Positions 21,755 through 31,450 of a DNA stretch of 64,000 nucleotides are shown in pieces. The notes under the pieces are model-generated. The model did no database searches. It had not been told where the DNA came from and saw only the letters and a list, made by a program, of their open reading frames with translations. Origin of the DNA: Tupaia tana (taxonomy: Eukaryota; Chordata; Mammalia; Scandentia; Tupaiidae). Location: assembly GCA_026018925.1 (NCBI GenBank), contig JAKSZU010000005.1, forward strand, positions 22,926,779 through 22,990,778. Reading direction: 5' to 3'. The position numbers and the translations under genes were made by a program. Each line of letters opens with the position of its first letter. The stretch's first letter is position 1.

Positions 21755-21954
21755 CGGGACCAGCAGTTAGCGTCGACTGCAGTTCGAGTCCCAGAGCCAG
21801 TAGCTTACACTCACGCTGGGCGCATGTGCATGCATGCCCAGGATCCCGAGAGGAGAATGGAGGAGAAGGGACTGCGTCGTGGCCATCCCCCAGGGAGGTG
21901 ATTTCTCGCTTTCTGTCTCTCTCTCTGTCTTTCTGGCGAGTGCACGCAAAAACC

Positions 21955-21987
<33 letters not shown>
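21755..21987 (+). mobile_element. tRNA-SINE, type A1, head deletion
   Basis: GGGACCAGCAGTTAGCG joins directly to TCGACTGCAGTTCGAG, so about 30 bases between the A and B boxes are missing. The rest is near consensus with a 28-base A-tail. Confidence 0.93.
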
Positions 21988-21989
<2 letters not shown>

Positions 21990-22024
21990 ATTAAAAATTA
22001 AAGGAATCATCCAAATGCATGGAT

Positions 22025-22280
22025 CAGCATGGATCAGCAGTGAGGTGATGTGGTGGTTGAGTTGCTGAATCCCATATGGCCGACTCTGCGGTTTGAGTCT
22101 CAGACCCGGCAGCTTGAAAACATGCTGAGTGTGTTCATGCCCAAAATCCCAAGAGGAAAATAAAGAAGGGGTTGCAACATGGCCATCTTCCCTAGGGGGT
22201 GAGTTCTTTCCCTCAGACTCTGTCTCTCTGGCAGGTGCACATGTGCAAAAATCTAAAACACAAACAAAAGACAAAAACAA
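22025..22280 (+). mobile_element. tRNA-SINE, type A, old
   Basis: The head ATGGATCAGCAGTGAGGTG is degraded. The body is CATGCCCAAAATCCCAAGAGG and the end GTGCAAAAATCTAAAACAC. Confidence 0.82.
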
Positions 22281-22503
22281 TCCTCCACTTCTACAGAGTA
22301 CTTAATAAGAACTCCATGGAAGAATAAAAACTTCCATTAAGTGTCCTTCCTTCCTGAATTCCTTGCCCAATGCTGTCAGGGTTGCTTTTTAGTTTTTTAG
22401 TTTAATAACAGGAAGAGAGGAAATAGACCCTGTAGAAAAAGCTTAAAAGTAAATTGGTCTGAGCAGGAAAGGGATTAGAGATAGATATAAAAGTGGCTTC
22501 CTG

Positions 22504-22651
22504 GGGCCAGCAGATGGCATGGAGATGAAGGTGCTGAGTTCCTACATGACTGACCAGGGTTCAAGTCTTGGACTTTGTGGCTTGCTTTCTTACTTTCCCT
22601 GTCTCCCTCTGGTCAAAATAAAAATAATAAAATCAAATAAAAATTATTCTA
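22504..22651 (+). mobile_element. tRNA-SINE, type B (first of a tandem pair)
   Basis: GGGGCCAGCAGATGGCATGG opens it. AAGTGGCTTC lies before this copy and again after the second copy, suggesting one insertion of a dimer or two nested events. Confidence 0.88.
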
Positions 22652-22819
22652 GGAGATCAGCAGGTGGTGTGGTGATTAAGGTGCCAGACACTTCCACATG
22701 GCCGACCATGGTTCAAGTCCTGAATCTGGTGACTTGCTTTCTTGCTTCCTCACTCTCTCTCTCACTCACTCTCTCTCTGTGGTCAAATTAAGACGAATAA
22801 AAAAAATTCTAAAAAATCA
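22652..22819 (+). mobile_element. tRNA-SINE, type B (second of the pair)
   Basis: GAGATCAGCAGGTGGTGTGG opens it. The tail is GTGGTCAAATTAAGACGAAT plus A-rich sequence. Confidence 0.88.
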
Positions 22820-22921
22820 AGTGGCTTCTATTGAGCCTATATTGTTTTGTTTCCAAGACTGGAGAGTAGGTACAGAAATGATTTCTATACGGTTATCTAT
22901 ACCTTATATAAAATGCTATTT

Positions 22922-23816
22922 TGTCAGTGTCCGCCCTGAGGGTTGGTTCGAGCTGAATCATGATCAGGGGGCTGATGGTGAGGAAGAGAAAAAGGAAGAG
23001 AAAGAGGAAGAGAAAGAGGAAGCCCTTCATTTTGAGAGGACCTGGGAATTGGGAAGAATGAGACAAAGAGACAGAGTAACAGCGGACACAGATAGCCTGA
23101 GCCTAGGTAGCCCAAGCATCTTGTGCCCCAACTTGAGCTGCCCAAACTGGCCACCTTTATTTATAGTACAAGGTGACATTACATATGTATATTTTTTTTT
23201 ACTTTTTTTTTTTTTTTTTTTTTTTGGAGAGGTTTTTCGCTATAGGGCACGTGCGCTCGCCAGACAGACAGAGAGAGACAGAGAGACAGAAAGCGAGAAA
23301 TCACCCCCCAGGGGGGATGGTCACGCCACAATCCCTTCTCCTCCATTCTCCTCTCGGGATCTTGGGCACGCACGCACACGCGCCCGGCGTGAGTTGTAAG
23401 CCACCGGGTCCGAGATGCGAACCGCGGTCGACTACGTGGGAGTCCAGCGACATAGCCATTACGCTAACTGCTGGTTCCCGACATATGTATATTTTATGAC
23501 ATTCCATTGATATGTTGATCTGTTACAGACAATAAGAAGCAGGTAACAAATCTATATGGGCTTAGACATACTGGGCCAGGTGTATCCCTTGGTAATAATG
23601 CCATCAAGAAAGAATCCCGTTATGTTCTTTTCTAACGGAGAGAAGCCTCGCTGCAGATGTGGGGCAGAAACATAAGGCTAAAGCATCTCTCCATAAGGCG
23701 GGCACCACCACGCCCAGAGAAGGCTCAAGAATCTTACAGATGCAGAGCAGGGATTGGACTTGGCTAATTGGGGTCAAGATGTTTCCTGAATTCCTTCAGA
23801 TGTGTGTGTCGGAACA
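22922..23816 (-). mobile_element. ERV LTR (class I-like), minus strand
   Basis: The minus strand reads through CTATAAATAAAGG (about 23165), which could serve as a TATA or polyadenylation signal, and a C/T-rich downstream part. It ends GCGGACACTGACA. The far side begins TGTTCCGACACACAC. The TG...CA ends fit an LTR, but the family is unknown and no duplication was seen. A type A3 SINE sits inside. There is no coding sequence. Confidence 0.45.
23196..23480 (-). mobile_element. tRNA-SINE, type A3
   Basis: This is a near-consensus copy with CGAGATGCGAACC and GTGAGTTGTAAGCC. The duplication ACATATGTATATTTT is at 23181 and 23481. Confidence 0.96.
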
Positions 23817-24002
23817 CCCCTAGCAATTTCCACCCTTTGCTCTGCCTGCAGTGAGGGTCAAGGAAAGGACAGGTTGCAAGGTTCTGCCAAAGCCCAAAGG
23901 GACAGGTGGTGTTTGCTCAGAGCATGAGCCCACACCTCCGAGAGACCTCAGGGTCTCTTTCCAAATGTGTCCCTACGCTATTTCCTTTAAAAAATATTTA
24001 TA

Positions 24003-24332
24003 TAGGTTATAAGCATTTCTAATTCAAAAATCTGAATTCCATAGTACTCCAAAATTTGAAACACTTTTAAGCATCAACATAATGCTACAAGTGGAAAATT
24101 CCACACCTGATTTCATACGGCAGGTTGTGGCCAAAACACTGCATTACAAAAATATTGTATAAAATTACTTATAGGCTATAGGTAATAAGCATACATGAAA
24201 TATAAATGAATTTCATGTTTAGACCTTGGTCCCATCCCCAAAATACCTCGTGTGTGTGGAAATACTCCAAAATCCGAAATATTTAAAATTTGCATCACTT
24301 CTGGTTCCAAGCATTTTGAGACACTCAACCTG
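24003..24332 (+). mobile_element. Tigger/pogo-like non-autonomous DNA transposon
   Basis: It contains repeated CTCCAAAATTTGAAAC and CTCCAAAATCCGAAAT motifs, a TTTAGACCTTGGTCCCATCC centre, and the end CAAGCATTTTGAG...CAACCTG at 24332. This order is familiar from a common mammalian MER element. I am sure of the repeat but not of its exact family. Confidence 0.7.
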
Positions 24333-24339
24333 AATATAT

Positions 24340-25617
24340 TTACACATACATATATGTGCACACAAATAAAAGGTACACACACAAACATTTAAAAGAGAAA
24401 ATGGGGCTTTTTGAGTTTGAGGAAAAGAGAAGTTTAATTGAGGGCTTAAAATCTTCATTCATGTGAAAGAACTTGAAAAGAGGGTTAGCTGTTTTCTAAG
24501 ACCGTGAAGACGAAATGAGAAAGAATAGGCTGAAGTTAAAACTAAATTTAATATGGTCATTGAAAGAACTCCTTGAAAACCCCAAATCCCTAGTTCTTCT
24601 GTGGGCTGCTGAGAGAAAATATCCAGTCAGCCCCTTGGGAACCTTGGAGAAAAGCAGAGTCGGCCTGTCTGTAGTCACAGCATTGGCAGCTCCGGTTCTC
24701 GGCCGGGAGAAGGTCTTCCTGGCTGAACTCCTAGCTTAGGGAAAGGGTTACACAGGACAGTCAGAAGCTGGAAACGAATTCCCATAGCAGAAAAGAGCTG
24801 TTCTGGCTTAGTTAAGTTCAACGCTTTTACATCAGCTTGTAGCGCTAAGGGCTCGGTGTGTTTCTCACCTCAGACTGTCCTGGAGGGAGTCACGCTTCCT
24901 TCCGCAGGCTGCTGCTTTGATCTGACCTGTGAACATCTGGAGGGGTGGCTCTAAGCACTGAAGCAAGCTCTTGACCTGTTCTTGTGTTCATGAAGGTAGA
25001 CAAAATTCATTTCTCTGACCATCCCTGATGCTCTGTGTTTTGCATTTGCTCTTCCTTCTTCTTATAGGCTTCTTTGGTTCTTCTTCTCTCTTGGTTCTAG
25101 CTCAGGCTGCCTCTGGCAAGGGCAAAAGACTTCTCAAAGTCAAGCCAAGGTCACTGCGTGAGCCATATTTGCCATTTGGAGTCTAAGCCTAGTAACAAAT
25201 ACTGATCATTGGCTAGTTTTTGTCCTTCATGTATGTTTTTTTGAAGACTTCGAAGACAGGATTTAGGACAAGATTCTGCGGCCAATTCTCATCTAATTTC
25301 TCCAGCTTGCCCAGAGGCAGTGAGATCAGGGGAATTAACCATGGCAATCATACAGATAACACAAGTGGAATATCCATCTGTTGTTTCTTGAGAACTCTGC
25401 TGGGATCTTCAAGGCAGACCCTGAATTACCTTAACATTCCAACAACGTAGTCAGGACAGTTTGGTTATTGGAAGCTAACCATGGAAAGAGAAGCAACCCC
25501 ATTTCATGAGGGGGTTGCATGAAACCAAGGTAGGACACCTAATCAGCCTGCAGTGGTCAAGGCAAATGACCTATGTGAACAAGTTCTGCTTCTTTCATAA
25601 AAAAATAAAAATAACAG
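24340..25617. other. Unassigned sequence
   Basis: I recognise no repeat, exon or RNA gene. Frames at 24515-24739 and 25220-25450 lack domains. Confidence 0.5.
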
Positions 25618-25926
25618 GGCCAGCAGGTAGCATGGTGGTTGAGGCACTGGACTCCTGCATGCTTGACTGCAGTTCAAGTCCCAGACCTGGAGATTTGAAA
25701 ATCACTGGGAGTGTGTGTGAGTGTGCCCAAAATCCCAAGAGGAGGGACCAGCAGTTAGCGTAATGGCTATGTCGCTGGACTCCCACGTAGTCGACCGCAG
25801 TTCGTGTCCCGGACCTGGTGGCTTAAAACTCACACCTGGCGCATGTGCGTGTGTGCCCAAGATCCCTGGGGGGTGATTTCTCACTTTCTATCTCTCTTGT
25901 CTGTCTGGCGAGCGCACGTGCCCTAT

Positions 25927-25961
<35 letters not shown>

Positions 25962-26095
25962 TCTTTAAAAAAAAAAATCTCAAGAGGAGAGTGGAGAAAG
26001 AATTGGGAATTGTGGCATGGCCATTCTCCCCCAGGGGTAGGAGGGGGGCGATATGTCACTTTCCCTTTATCTTTCTGTCTGTGGTGTAGATACCA
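25618..26095 (+). mobile_element. Old tRNA-SINE, type A, split by a young copy
   Basis: GGGCCAGCAGGTAGCATGG starts the head and the body reaches AAAATCCCAAGAGGA (25743). After the inserted SINE it resumes at TCTCAAGAGGAGAGTGG (25978). The repeated segment is the target duplication. Confidence 0.88.
25744..25975 (+). mobile_element. tRNA-SINE, type A2, internal deletion, nested
   Basis: GGGACCAGCAGTTAGCG to CCCAAGATCCC joins directly to TGGGGGGTGATTTC. The missing centre lies between two ATCCC copies of the consensus. The A-tail is about 30 bases. Confidence 0.93.
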
Positions 26096-26540
26096 TAGCC
26101 TACAGTTTAGATGTGGGTTGTTCATTCCTTCTGGATTCTTCTAGGAACATCTGCAGCAGAGTCAAGTTAGGAGGAGGTTGGGGGCCACCCGGCTCTGTCC
26201 TGCCTGACAGACTCTTCTGCTGAACTCTGTCCTTTGCCTTGTCAGCCCCTGATGTTTAATTTACATTAAAGGAAATGTATGAGATGTAATGATTGCAGCA
26301 GTAAATGCAGAGTCAGGCTCTTACCTGGATCGGGTTGCTTTTTGTTTGTTCATTTGTTTGTTTTACATTCTAAGGTCAGAATCACATCAGATATGACACA
26401 GAATTAGCTTTTTTCTTTACGGAACTGTGCCTAGGAGGACCAAGCACATTTTATAATAAGAACCAACAAGTAAAACATATAGACCAGGTGACCTTGGACA
26501 AGTCACCTTACTTTTCCAGGATTGTGAGTCTCTGGGAGAA
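26096..26540. other. Upstream flank of the CpG island; small MIR core
   Basis: Mostly unassigned. CAGGTGACCTTGGACAAGTCACC near 26486 is the conserved MIR core. No young SINE is present. Confidence 0.5.
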
Positions 26541-26543
26541 GGT

Positions 26544-26573
26544 GTGAGTGCGTGTGTGTGTGTGTGTCTGTGC

Positions 26574-26628
<55 letters not shown>

Positions 26629-26632
26629 CGAG
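26544..26632 (+). repeat. (TG)n(AG)n compound microsatellite
   Basis: An alternating GTGTGT stretch passes into about 35 AG units, roughly 230 bases upstream of the CpG island. Confidence 0.97.
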
Positions 26633-26859
26633 AGCAGTCGCTGTTTCCCAGGGTTTCTTCCAGCTTTAACATGGCATTAGCTAGAATTCTACCTCGTTGT
26701 GAGGAGTGGAGGGCCGGGCCGGAGACCCACGCCTTCTCTGACTTTCAGGCCACACGTAAGACACACTGGGAATACTTGTTTGTTTAGAACCTACTTAGAT
26801 TCCCCCGTGCTAGGTACAGAAGAACAAACTGCGAAGAACAGGTCAGGAGTCCTGAACGT

Positions 26860-27660
26860 CAGTAACGCCTGACTTGCACCACAGGACAAGTACAGGCGGG
26901 CTAAATAGGTAGCAGAAGGCGCAGCCCCCCACACACCCGGGGGCGCCCGTCTCCGGGAAGAACCCCTTAGGGCTCCCTTTCAAGCCCACCGCACCGCCTC
27001 CCCGCCAGCTCCGAAGCCCCCTGTCCTGCGCGGCACTGCGGAGCCTCCCCGCCCCTCCTCCCGCGGGGCTCGGCGCTGCAGGGCCGGTTCCTCCCGCCCC
27101 CCACGCCGCAGCCCGGGCCAGCTGGGCCCGCCGCGGTGGCGTTCGCGGGCGCTGCGGCACTGGGCGCTGCGGCACGGACGGCGCAGCCTCGGGCGCGGCC
27201 GGCACAGGCGCGGCGGTCCCGGCCAGCCCGCAGCCCGGCCCAGCGCCGGCCCGCCCATGGCCCTCGCGCCTCGGCCCCTGAGTCCAGCCCTGCGCGCAGC
27301 CTCCACCACTCGCCCCGGGCCGCCGAACCCCCAACCCCGGCGAGATGCCGAACGGCGCAGGCCTGAACAAAGCTCTTAAGATGTCCCTGCCGCGAAGGTC
27401 GAAGATTGGCTCGTCCGTGGGTGAGCTGGGAGGAGAGCGGCGGGGAGAGTGGGCCGGGGCCGGGGGCGGGGGCGGGGGCGGCGCGGGGCGCGCCGGCGGT
27501 TAGGTGACACTGCCCCGCCTTCTGCCCGGCTCCCCCTCCCCGGCCCCCGCGGATCCTGGGGCCGCCAACACCTAGCGCCGCCGGCACTGGGGGTGGGGAG
27601 CTCCGGCACCTGCAAGGCCAGAAGGCCTAATGCCCGGCCAGGGGGGCGGCGGGCGTCACG
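26860..27660 (+). promoter_or_regulatory. CpG island (promoter region)
   Basis: Very GC-rich and dense in CpG, with GGGCGGGG-type and CCGCCC boxes (for example GGGGGCGGGGGCGGGGGCGG near 27463). It spans a translation start and a splice donor at 27420/27421, as expected of a mammalian housekeeping-type promoter with its first exon. There is no clear TATA box, so the transcription start cannot be placed. Some CpG-island promoters drive both directions. The minus strand also has long frames here, but GC-rich DNA gives those by chance. Confidence 0.85.
27345..27420 (+). CDS. Putative first coding exon, gene not recognised
   Basis: Within the CpG island an ATG at 27345 (G at -3) opens MPNGAGLNKALK. 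A second in-frame ATG at 27381 has A at -3 and gives MSLPRRSKIGSSV. The frame reaches GTGG|GTGAGC at 27420/27421, a strong splice donor, leaving phase 1. The coding part is 25 codons plus one base, basic and serine-rich, with no domain. If the donor were ignored, the frame would stop within about 85 bases in very GC-rich sequence, which favours an exon. The second ATG may be the main start. I do not recognise the protein. No second exon was found to the right, so the first intron may exceed 36 kb. A different non-coding first exon remains possible. Confidence 0.45.
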
Positions 27661-28565
27661 GACCCCAGATCTGTCCCTGGTAGAGGTGTCCGTTTATGAA
27701 TGTGTGTGTGCACGTGAGTGTGTGTGTGTGTATGTGTGCGTGTGTGTGTGCACGCGCCGCGCGCATGCCCGTGCGCTCTTACGCGGTGATGTGGGTGATG
27801 ATGGATGCGAACCGGGCTGCAGCCCCTGTGGGCATTCTCTGCTGTGTCCGCGGCTGCGGTGGCACCGCTTGGCGGATGCAGAGAACTTCCGGCCTCTCCC
27901 AGGGCAGGCGGGCCTTGCTGGAGGTGTTACTGCTGCAGAGCGGGAATGGAGCCGGAGGGTCACTGGAGTGTTTGTTTCCACCGCGGCCCTGGCACCTGCC
28001 GCTCAGCAGCAGCGCACTAGCTCACAGCCTCCTGCCGTTGGACCTTACTCGGTTGGGGAGCTCCTGTCCACACCCACCCTGCCTACAGGCTCCTGGGCGT
28101 TAGGACTGGAACCCCGTATAGCAGTACACCCCAGGTGCTTCAAATACACCGCCTTCACCTGCTCACTTCTGCCTGTGAAGCTCGCATCGAATTACGTAAC
28201 AGTTGTGAGTGTGAGCTTGTGGAGTGGGTGTGATCCGGTTAGGAAGCAGGACAGGGTACCTAGATGCGTAGATGCGCAACACTGCAGAGAGGAGCTTCAA
28301 AAGTGACTTGATTTCTTACCCTTTCAGGACTCCTGACAGTTTTGTAGGTAAACCTTTGACATGAAGAAGGTACTGGGCTCGCAGTTTAGAGCTGGGGGAG
28401 CTGGAGTCCCTTGTCTCCCCCGCTCCCCTTCTTTTTTGGGTCTGTTTTGAAAAAACAGGAATATTAAAAAGCAGCGACTTTCGTGTTGCTCTGATTGACT
28501 GATATTAGAGGGATACAAGCATATCGGGTGATTTAGAGCAAAGTTGTTTAACTTGAGTCATGTCA
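27661..28565. other. Probable first-intron sequence
   Basis: Still somewhat CpG-rich to about 28100. The long open frame 27449-28306 reads across the donor and the island and lacks any domain, so I treat it as chance. Confidence 0.5.
27697..27776 (+). repeat. (TG)n / CG-rich alternating purine-pyrimidine tract
   Basis: ATGTGTGTGTGCACGTGAG and further GT units pass into CACGCGCCGCGCGCATGCCC. This is nearly continuous alternating purine-pyrimidine sequence, about 280 bases after the putative splice donor. Confidence 0.9.
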
Positions 28566-29660
28566 GGGCACTTTCAGGTCCCCTTTGAGGAGAAATCTGG
28601 TGTGAAAGGATCACCTGGCACTGGGCGGAACCTGGACTGTGGGGACCAAGTCTTGCAGCCGGGAAGGTGGTCATCCAGTGAGAGATGGGGTGGCCTTGCC
28701 ACAGTGGAGCAGAGCGGGAAGAGGCAGCAATGTCCCCCAGAGGTCTGAGGGGCACTTGCTCATGATTTGGATGTGAGGCTTAAATAAAAGACGAGACTCA
28801 AAGATGACTCCAAGGTTTTTGGCCTGAGAAACTGAAGAACATGCCACGCGTCGAGATGGGGAAAACTGCAGTGTTCTCTCTCGTGGGGAGGGAGAGTGTG
28901 AGGAGCTTGATGCCCATGAGAGAGGCAGGTGGAGAAGTTGAATGGAGAGTTGGATTTATGAGCTGGGGTTCAGGGCAGTGTGCAAGGCCAGTGGCAGAAA
29001 TTCGAGAGTCATCCTAGTATCCACTCAGCTCCCAGGCACACGCCTTGCCCTTGCGCAGGCCCTGTTCTTAGAAGAGTCCTGCCCTTGCTTTAATGTTCTC
29101 TGTTGCTTTGGAAGTCTTAGTCATTTTTGAACAAGGGGCCCACATTTTTATCTACACAGGACCTACGAATTACATGACCGGTCGCAGCTGCCACGGTGTA
29201 TAAAGGAAGCCTAAAAAAGGCCTCTCCTGAGCCCGGGGTCTCTAAGACACTTCAAGGCTGGAGAGATGAGCAGCATCAGAAAGGGCCTCGAGGGTGGTCA
29301 GGGAGGCCCCTGGAAAACCTGGAGAGGGACCTTCTGAAGCTTCATGAGGCAGGTGTCCAGGAAGTGGGGAGGGTTTAGTGCCAAATGTTCCTGAGAGCTC
29401 AAGAAAGGTGAGGCCTGAGAACTGGCATCGGCGTTAGCAACGCAGAGGTCCTTGGTGACCTTGAGAAGAGCTGTTGTGTAATCGCCGGGAGGAATGTCTG
29501 ATAGAGCGGGCGCGAGAAAGACTGAGGACAGGAGTCAGAAACGGCAAGCCTGGAGAACTCTTCGGGAAGAGTTTTGCAAAAAAGGAGGAAGGTGGGGAAA
29601 CCAATGGAGGATAGCTGGAGGGGATGTGAGTTCAAAAGAGGTCGTTGTGTTTTGAAGTAG
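28566..29660 (+). mobile_element. Ancient interspersed repeat, family unassigned
   Basis: CATGATTTGGATGTGAGGC, GACTCCAAGGTTTTTGGCCTG, TGGATTTATGAGCTGGGG and GGTCCTTGGTGACCTTGAG recur in this order in many mammalian loci as an old repeat. It has no open reading frame. I cannot name the family without a library search. Confidence 0.35.
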
Positions 29661-29860
29661 AATGGATCTTACAGTCGTGCAGGCTGATGGCAGAGACGTC
29701 AAAGTTAGGGGTCTTCAGGGAGAAGGGGAGAGGCCGTGATCTGAGAGCAGGAGTAGGGTGCAAGGTCATCAGAGCGGAGCAGGTGAGGCAGGAAAGGGGG
29801 TAGGGGTAGGGGGCTCTTAGTGATGGTGGGTTGTGAGTTCCAGAGGACAGAGTGGGAGAG

Positions 29861-30002
29861 TTTATGTGATGGGGATCTATTTAGAATATTTATACAATGT
29901 ATGGGGAGGAGGGAGGACCTAGGTATTGTGGGCTTGCGTAGGGGGTCTCCCTCTTTCCCATACATTATATACATCCTCTAAATAGATCCCGCATCTCATA
30001 AA
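29861..30002. repeat. Imperfect inverted repeat, about 47-bp arms
   Basis: The arm 29861-29907 and the reverse complement of 29956-30002 agree at roughly 40 of 47 positions. They share GGGATCTATTTAGA and AATGTATGGG. The spacer is about 48 bases. It could be an old palindromic transposon end or a transcribed hairpin. Confidence 0.8.
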
Positions 30003-30384
30003 ACCTTCCACTTAGGGGAGGGCCTGACAGTTGGTGCTCCCTTAGAAATATTAAACAAAAGTGAGTGATTTTTCAGTGAAGTCTGCTGCTTCTCATATTT
30101 TACCAACCAGTCGTAAAAGGTTCACAGGCCATAGTTTGCTTCAAGATTATGTGCTAAGCTGTGTATTAGAAGTAAAATCATGCAGGGGCTATTATTCCTT
30201 GCCTGAAACATCTTTCCCTGGATATTCAGTCATACTTTTCTCGGTTCTATCATTCCCTAAAGATCTCTTTGGTGCCAAGGCTTCTCAGACGTTTTATGCA
30301 AGAATGTCCTTAGAAGAATATAGTCTGCTCAAGGGTGAAGCCTTTTAGTCTAGTAAAAGGCAAAGAATGGAAACAAAGCCATTG
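30003..30384. other. Unassigned sequence
   Basis: I see nothing recognisable. The frame at 30061-30348 has no domain. Confidence 0.45.
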
Positions 30385-30495
30385 AGTTCACAAATACATA
30401 TCAAATGCTGACTATGTGCCCAGGCACTGTTCTAGGTGCTAGAGAAGGAGCAGTGAACAGAGCAGGTATATTCTCATGGACCTTCTAGTCTAGGG
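30385..30495 (+). mobile_element. L2 LINE 3' fragment
   Basis: GCTGACTATGTGCCCAGGCAC, TGTTCTAGGTGCTAGAGAAGG and CAGTGAACAGAGCAGG are the standard L2-type 3' landmarks. Confidence 0.75.
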
Positions 30496-31340
30496 GCTCA
30501 TTAGCACAGGCAAAAAGTGCTCTCGACTCCTTCATCCAACCTGGAGTTCACGCTCGGACCATACACATAGGTCAACAGGAAGGTGAATAGGTGCACGTGT
30601 AGATGGGGATGGGGAATTTTAGTGGCCGCAGAAAGGAAGGGGGAGTTACATCCTATGGACGACAGCATCAGTGGTATCTAGGGCAGAAGCTTCTTCCCTC
30701 TTCTATTGAATTTCTGGACTTGGCTAAATAAATGACTAGCAATTAAAAGCAGGCAGGCAGACCAAGTACTGAAACCTGGAGGATTGAATCTTCTAGAAGC
30801 AGTCCCTGGAGTCCACACTCAACCTAGTCATCTCTCCTATTCTCTTATGGTCATCAAGGTGGTCTTTTTTTTTCCAAATGGATTTCTACATAGACCTTGT
30901 TTTCCCGTGACAACCTGCCCTGAGTTTCAAGAGGATGAGGACAGCTGAAAACAGAAGGCACTCTAATGGTAGATAGCTAAGAGCAGGAAGGTATCTCAGA
31001 AATGGTTTAATTCCTTCAGTTCACAGGTGAAACAGTAACTCAGAGAAATTCTTTGCTCATAGGTTAATTTCTAGCAGGAGCAGCTAATTATCCAATCCAG
31101 TGTGCCTCCCTGTCTCCAACCTGCCTGGTTCAATTTCAGAACCAATTCATTCATTCCATGCTGTTTATTGCTTTCTCTTCCTTGATAGGAAACAAGGAAG
31201 GCATGGGTCCACTTTCTCCTTCTTCCATTTTCTGTAGTTTTCTGTGATTATGTCCTAAATAAAGATTTGACTGGCCTTTGTCGTTCAGACTTGGTCTAAT
31301 GGTCTAGACTATGGAAGTTTCTCAGAAAAACTATACATAG
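30496..31340. other. Unassigned; possible ancient MIR/L2 patch near 31010-31110
   Basis: The patch CAGTTCACAGGTGAAACAG and CTCAGAGAAATTC recalls a degraded MIR on the minus strand. Otherwise I see nothing recognisable. Confidence 0.35.
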
Positions 31341-31344
31341 GAGT

Positions 31345-31450
31345 TAAAACACCAAACTTTAGGTTTAGAGAGACCTGGGTTCAAAAACTGACACTGTTAT
31401 TTGTTCCCTACATGATATTAGAAACATTCCTTTACTTTTTTACAGAGAAG
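31345..31450 (+). mobile_element. MIR SINE (ancient)
   Basis: GGTTTAGAGAGACCTGGGTTC followed by AAAAACTGACACTG is the 5' MIR region. Confidence 0.65.

Noticed and set aside
22698..23399. 233-codon open frame with an acidic lysine/glutamate-rich stretch
   Set aside because: It runs from a type B SINE through an LTR purine tract into an A3 SINE on the opposite strand. The frame is assembled from repeats and has no domain.
26843..27587. Overlapping 175-, 206- and 109-codon minus-strand frames
   Set aside because: All lie in the CpG island, are dominated by A/G/R/P residues and overlap each other in different frames, as expected by chance in GC-rich DNA.
27449..28306. 285-codon open frame over the CpG island
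   Set aside because: It begins 3' of the putative splice donor, in intronic, GC-rich DNA where stops are rare. It includes a translated GT repeat and matches no domain.
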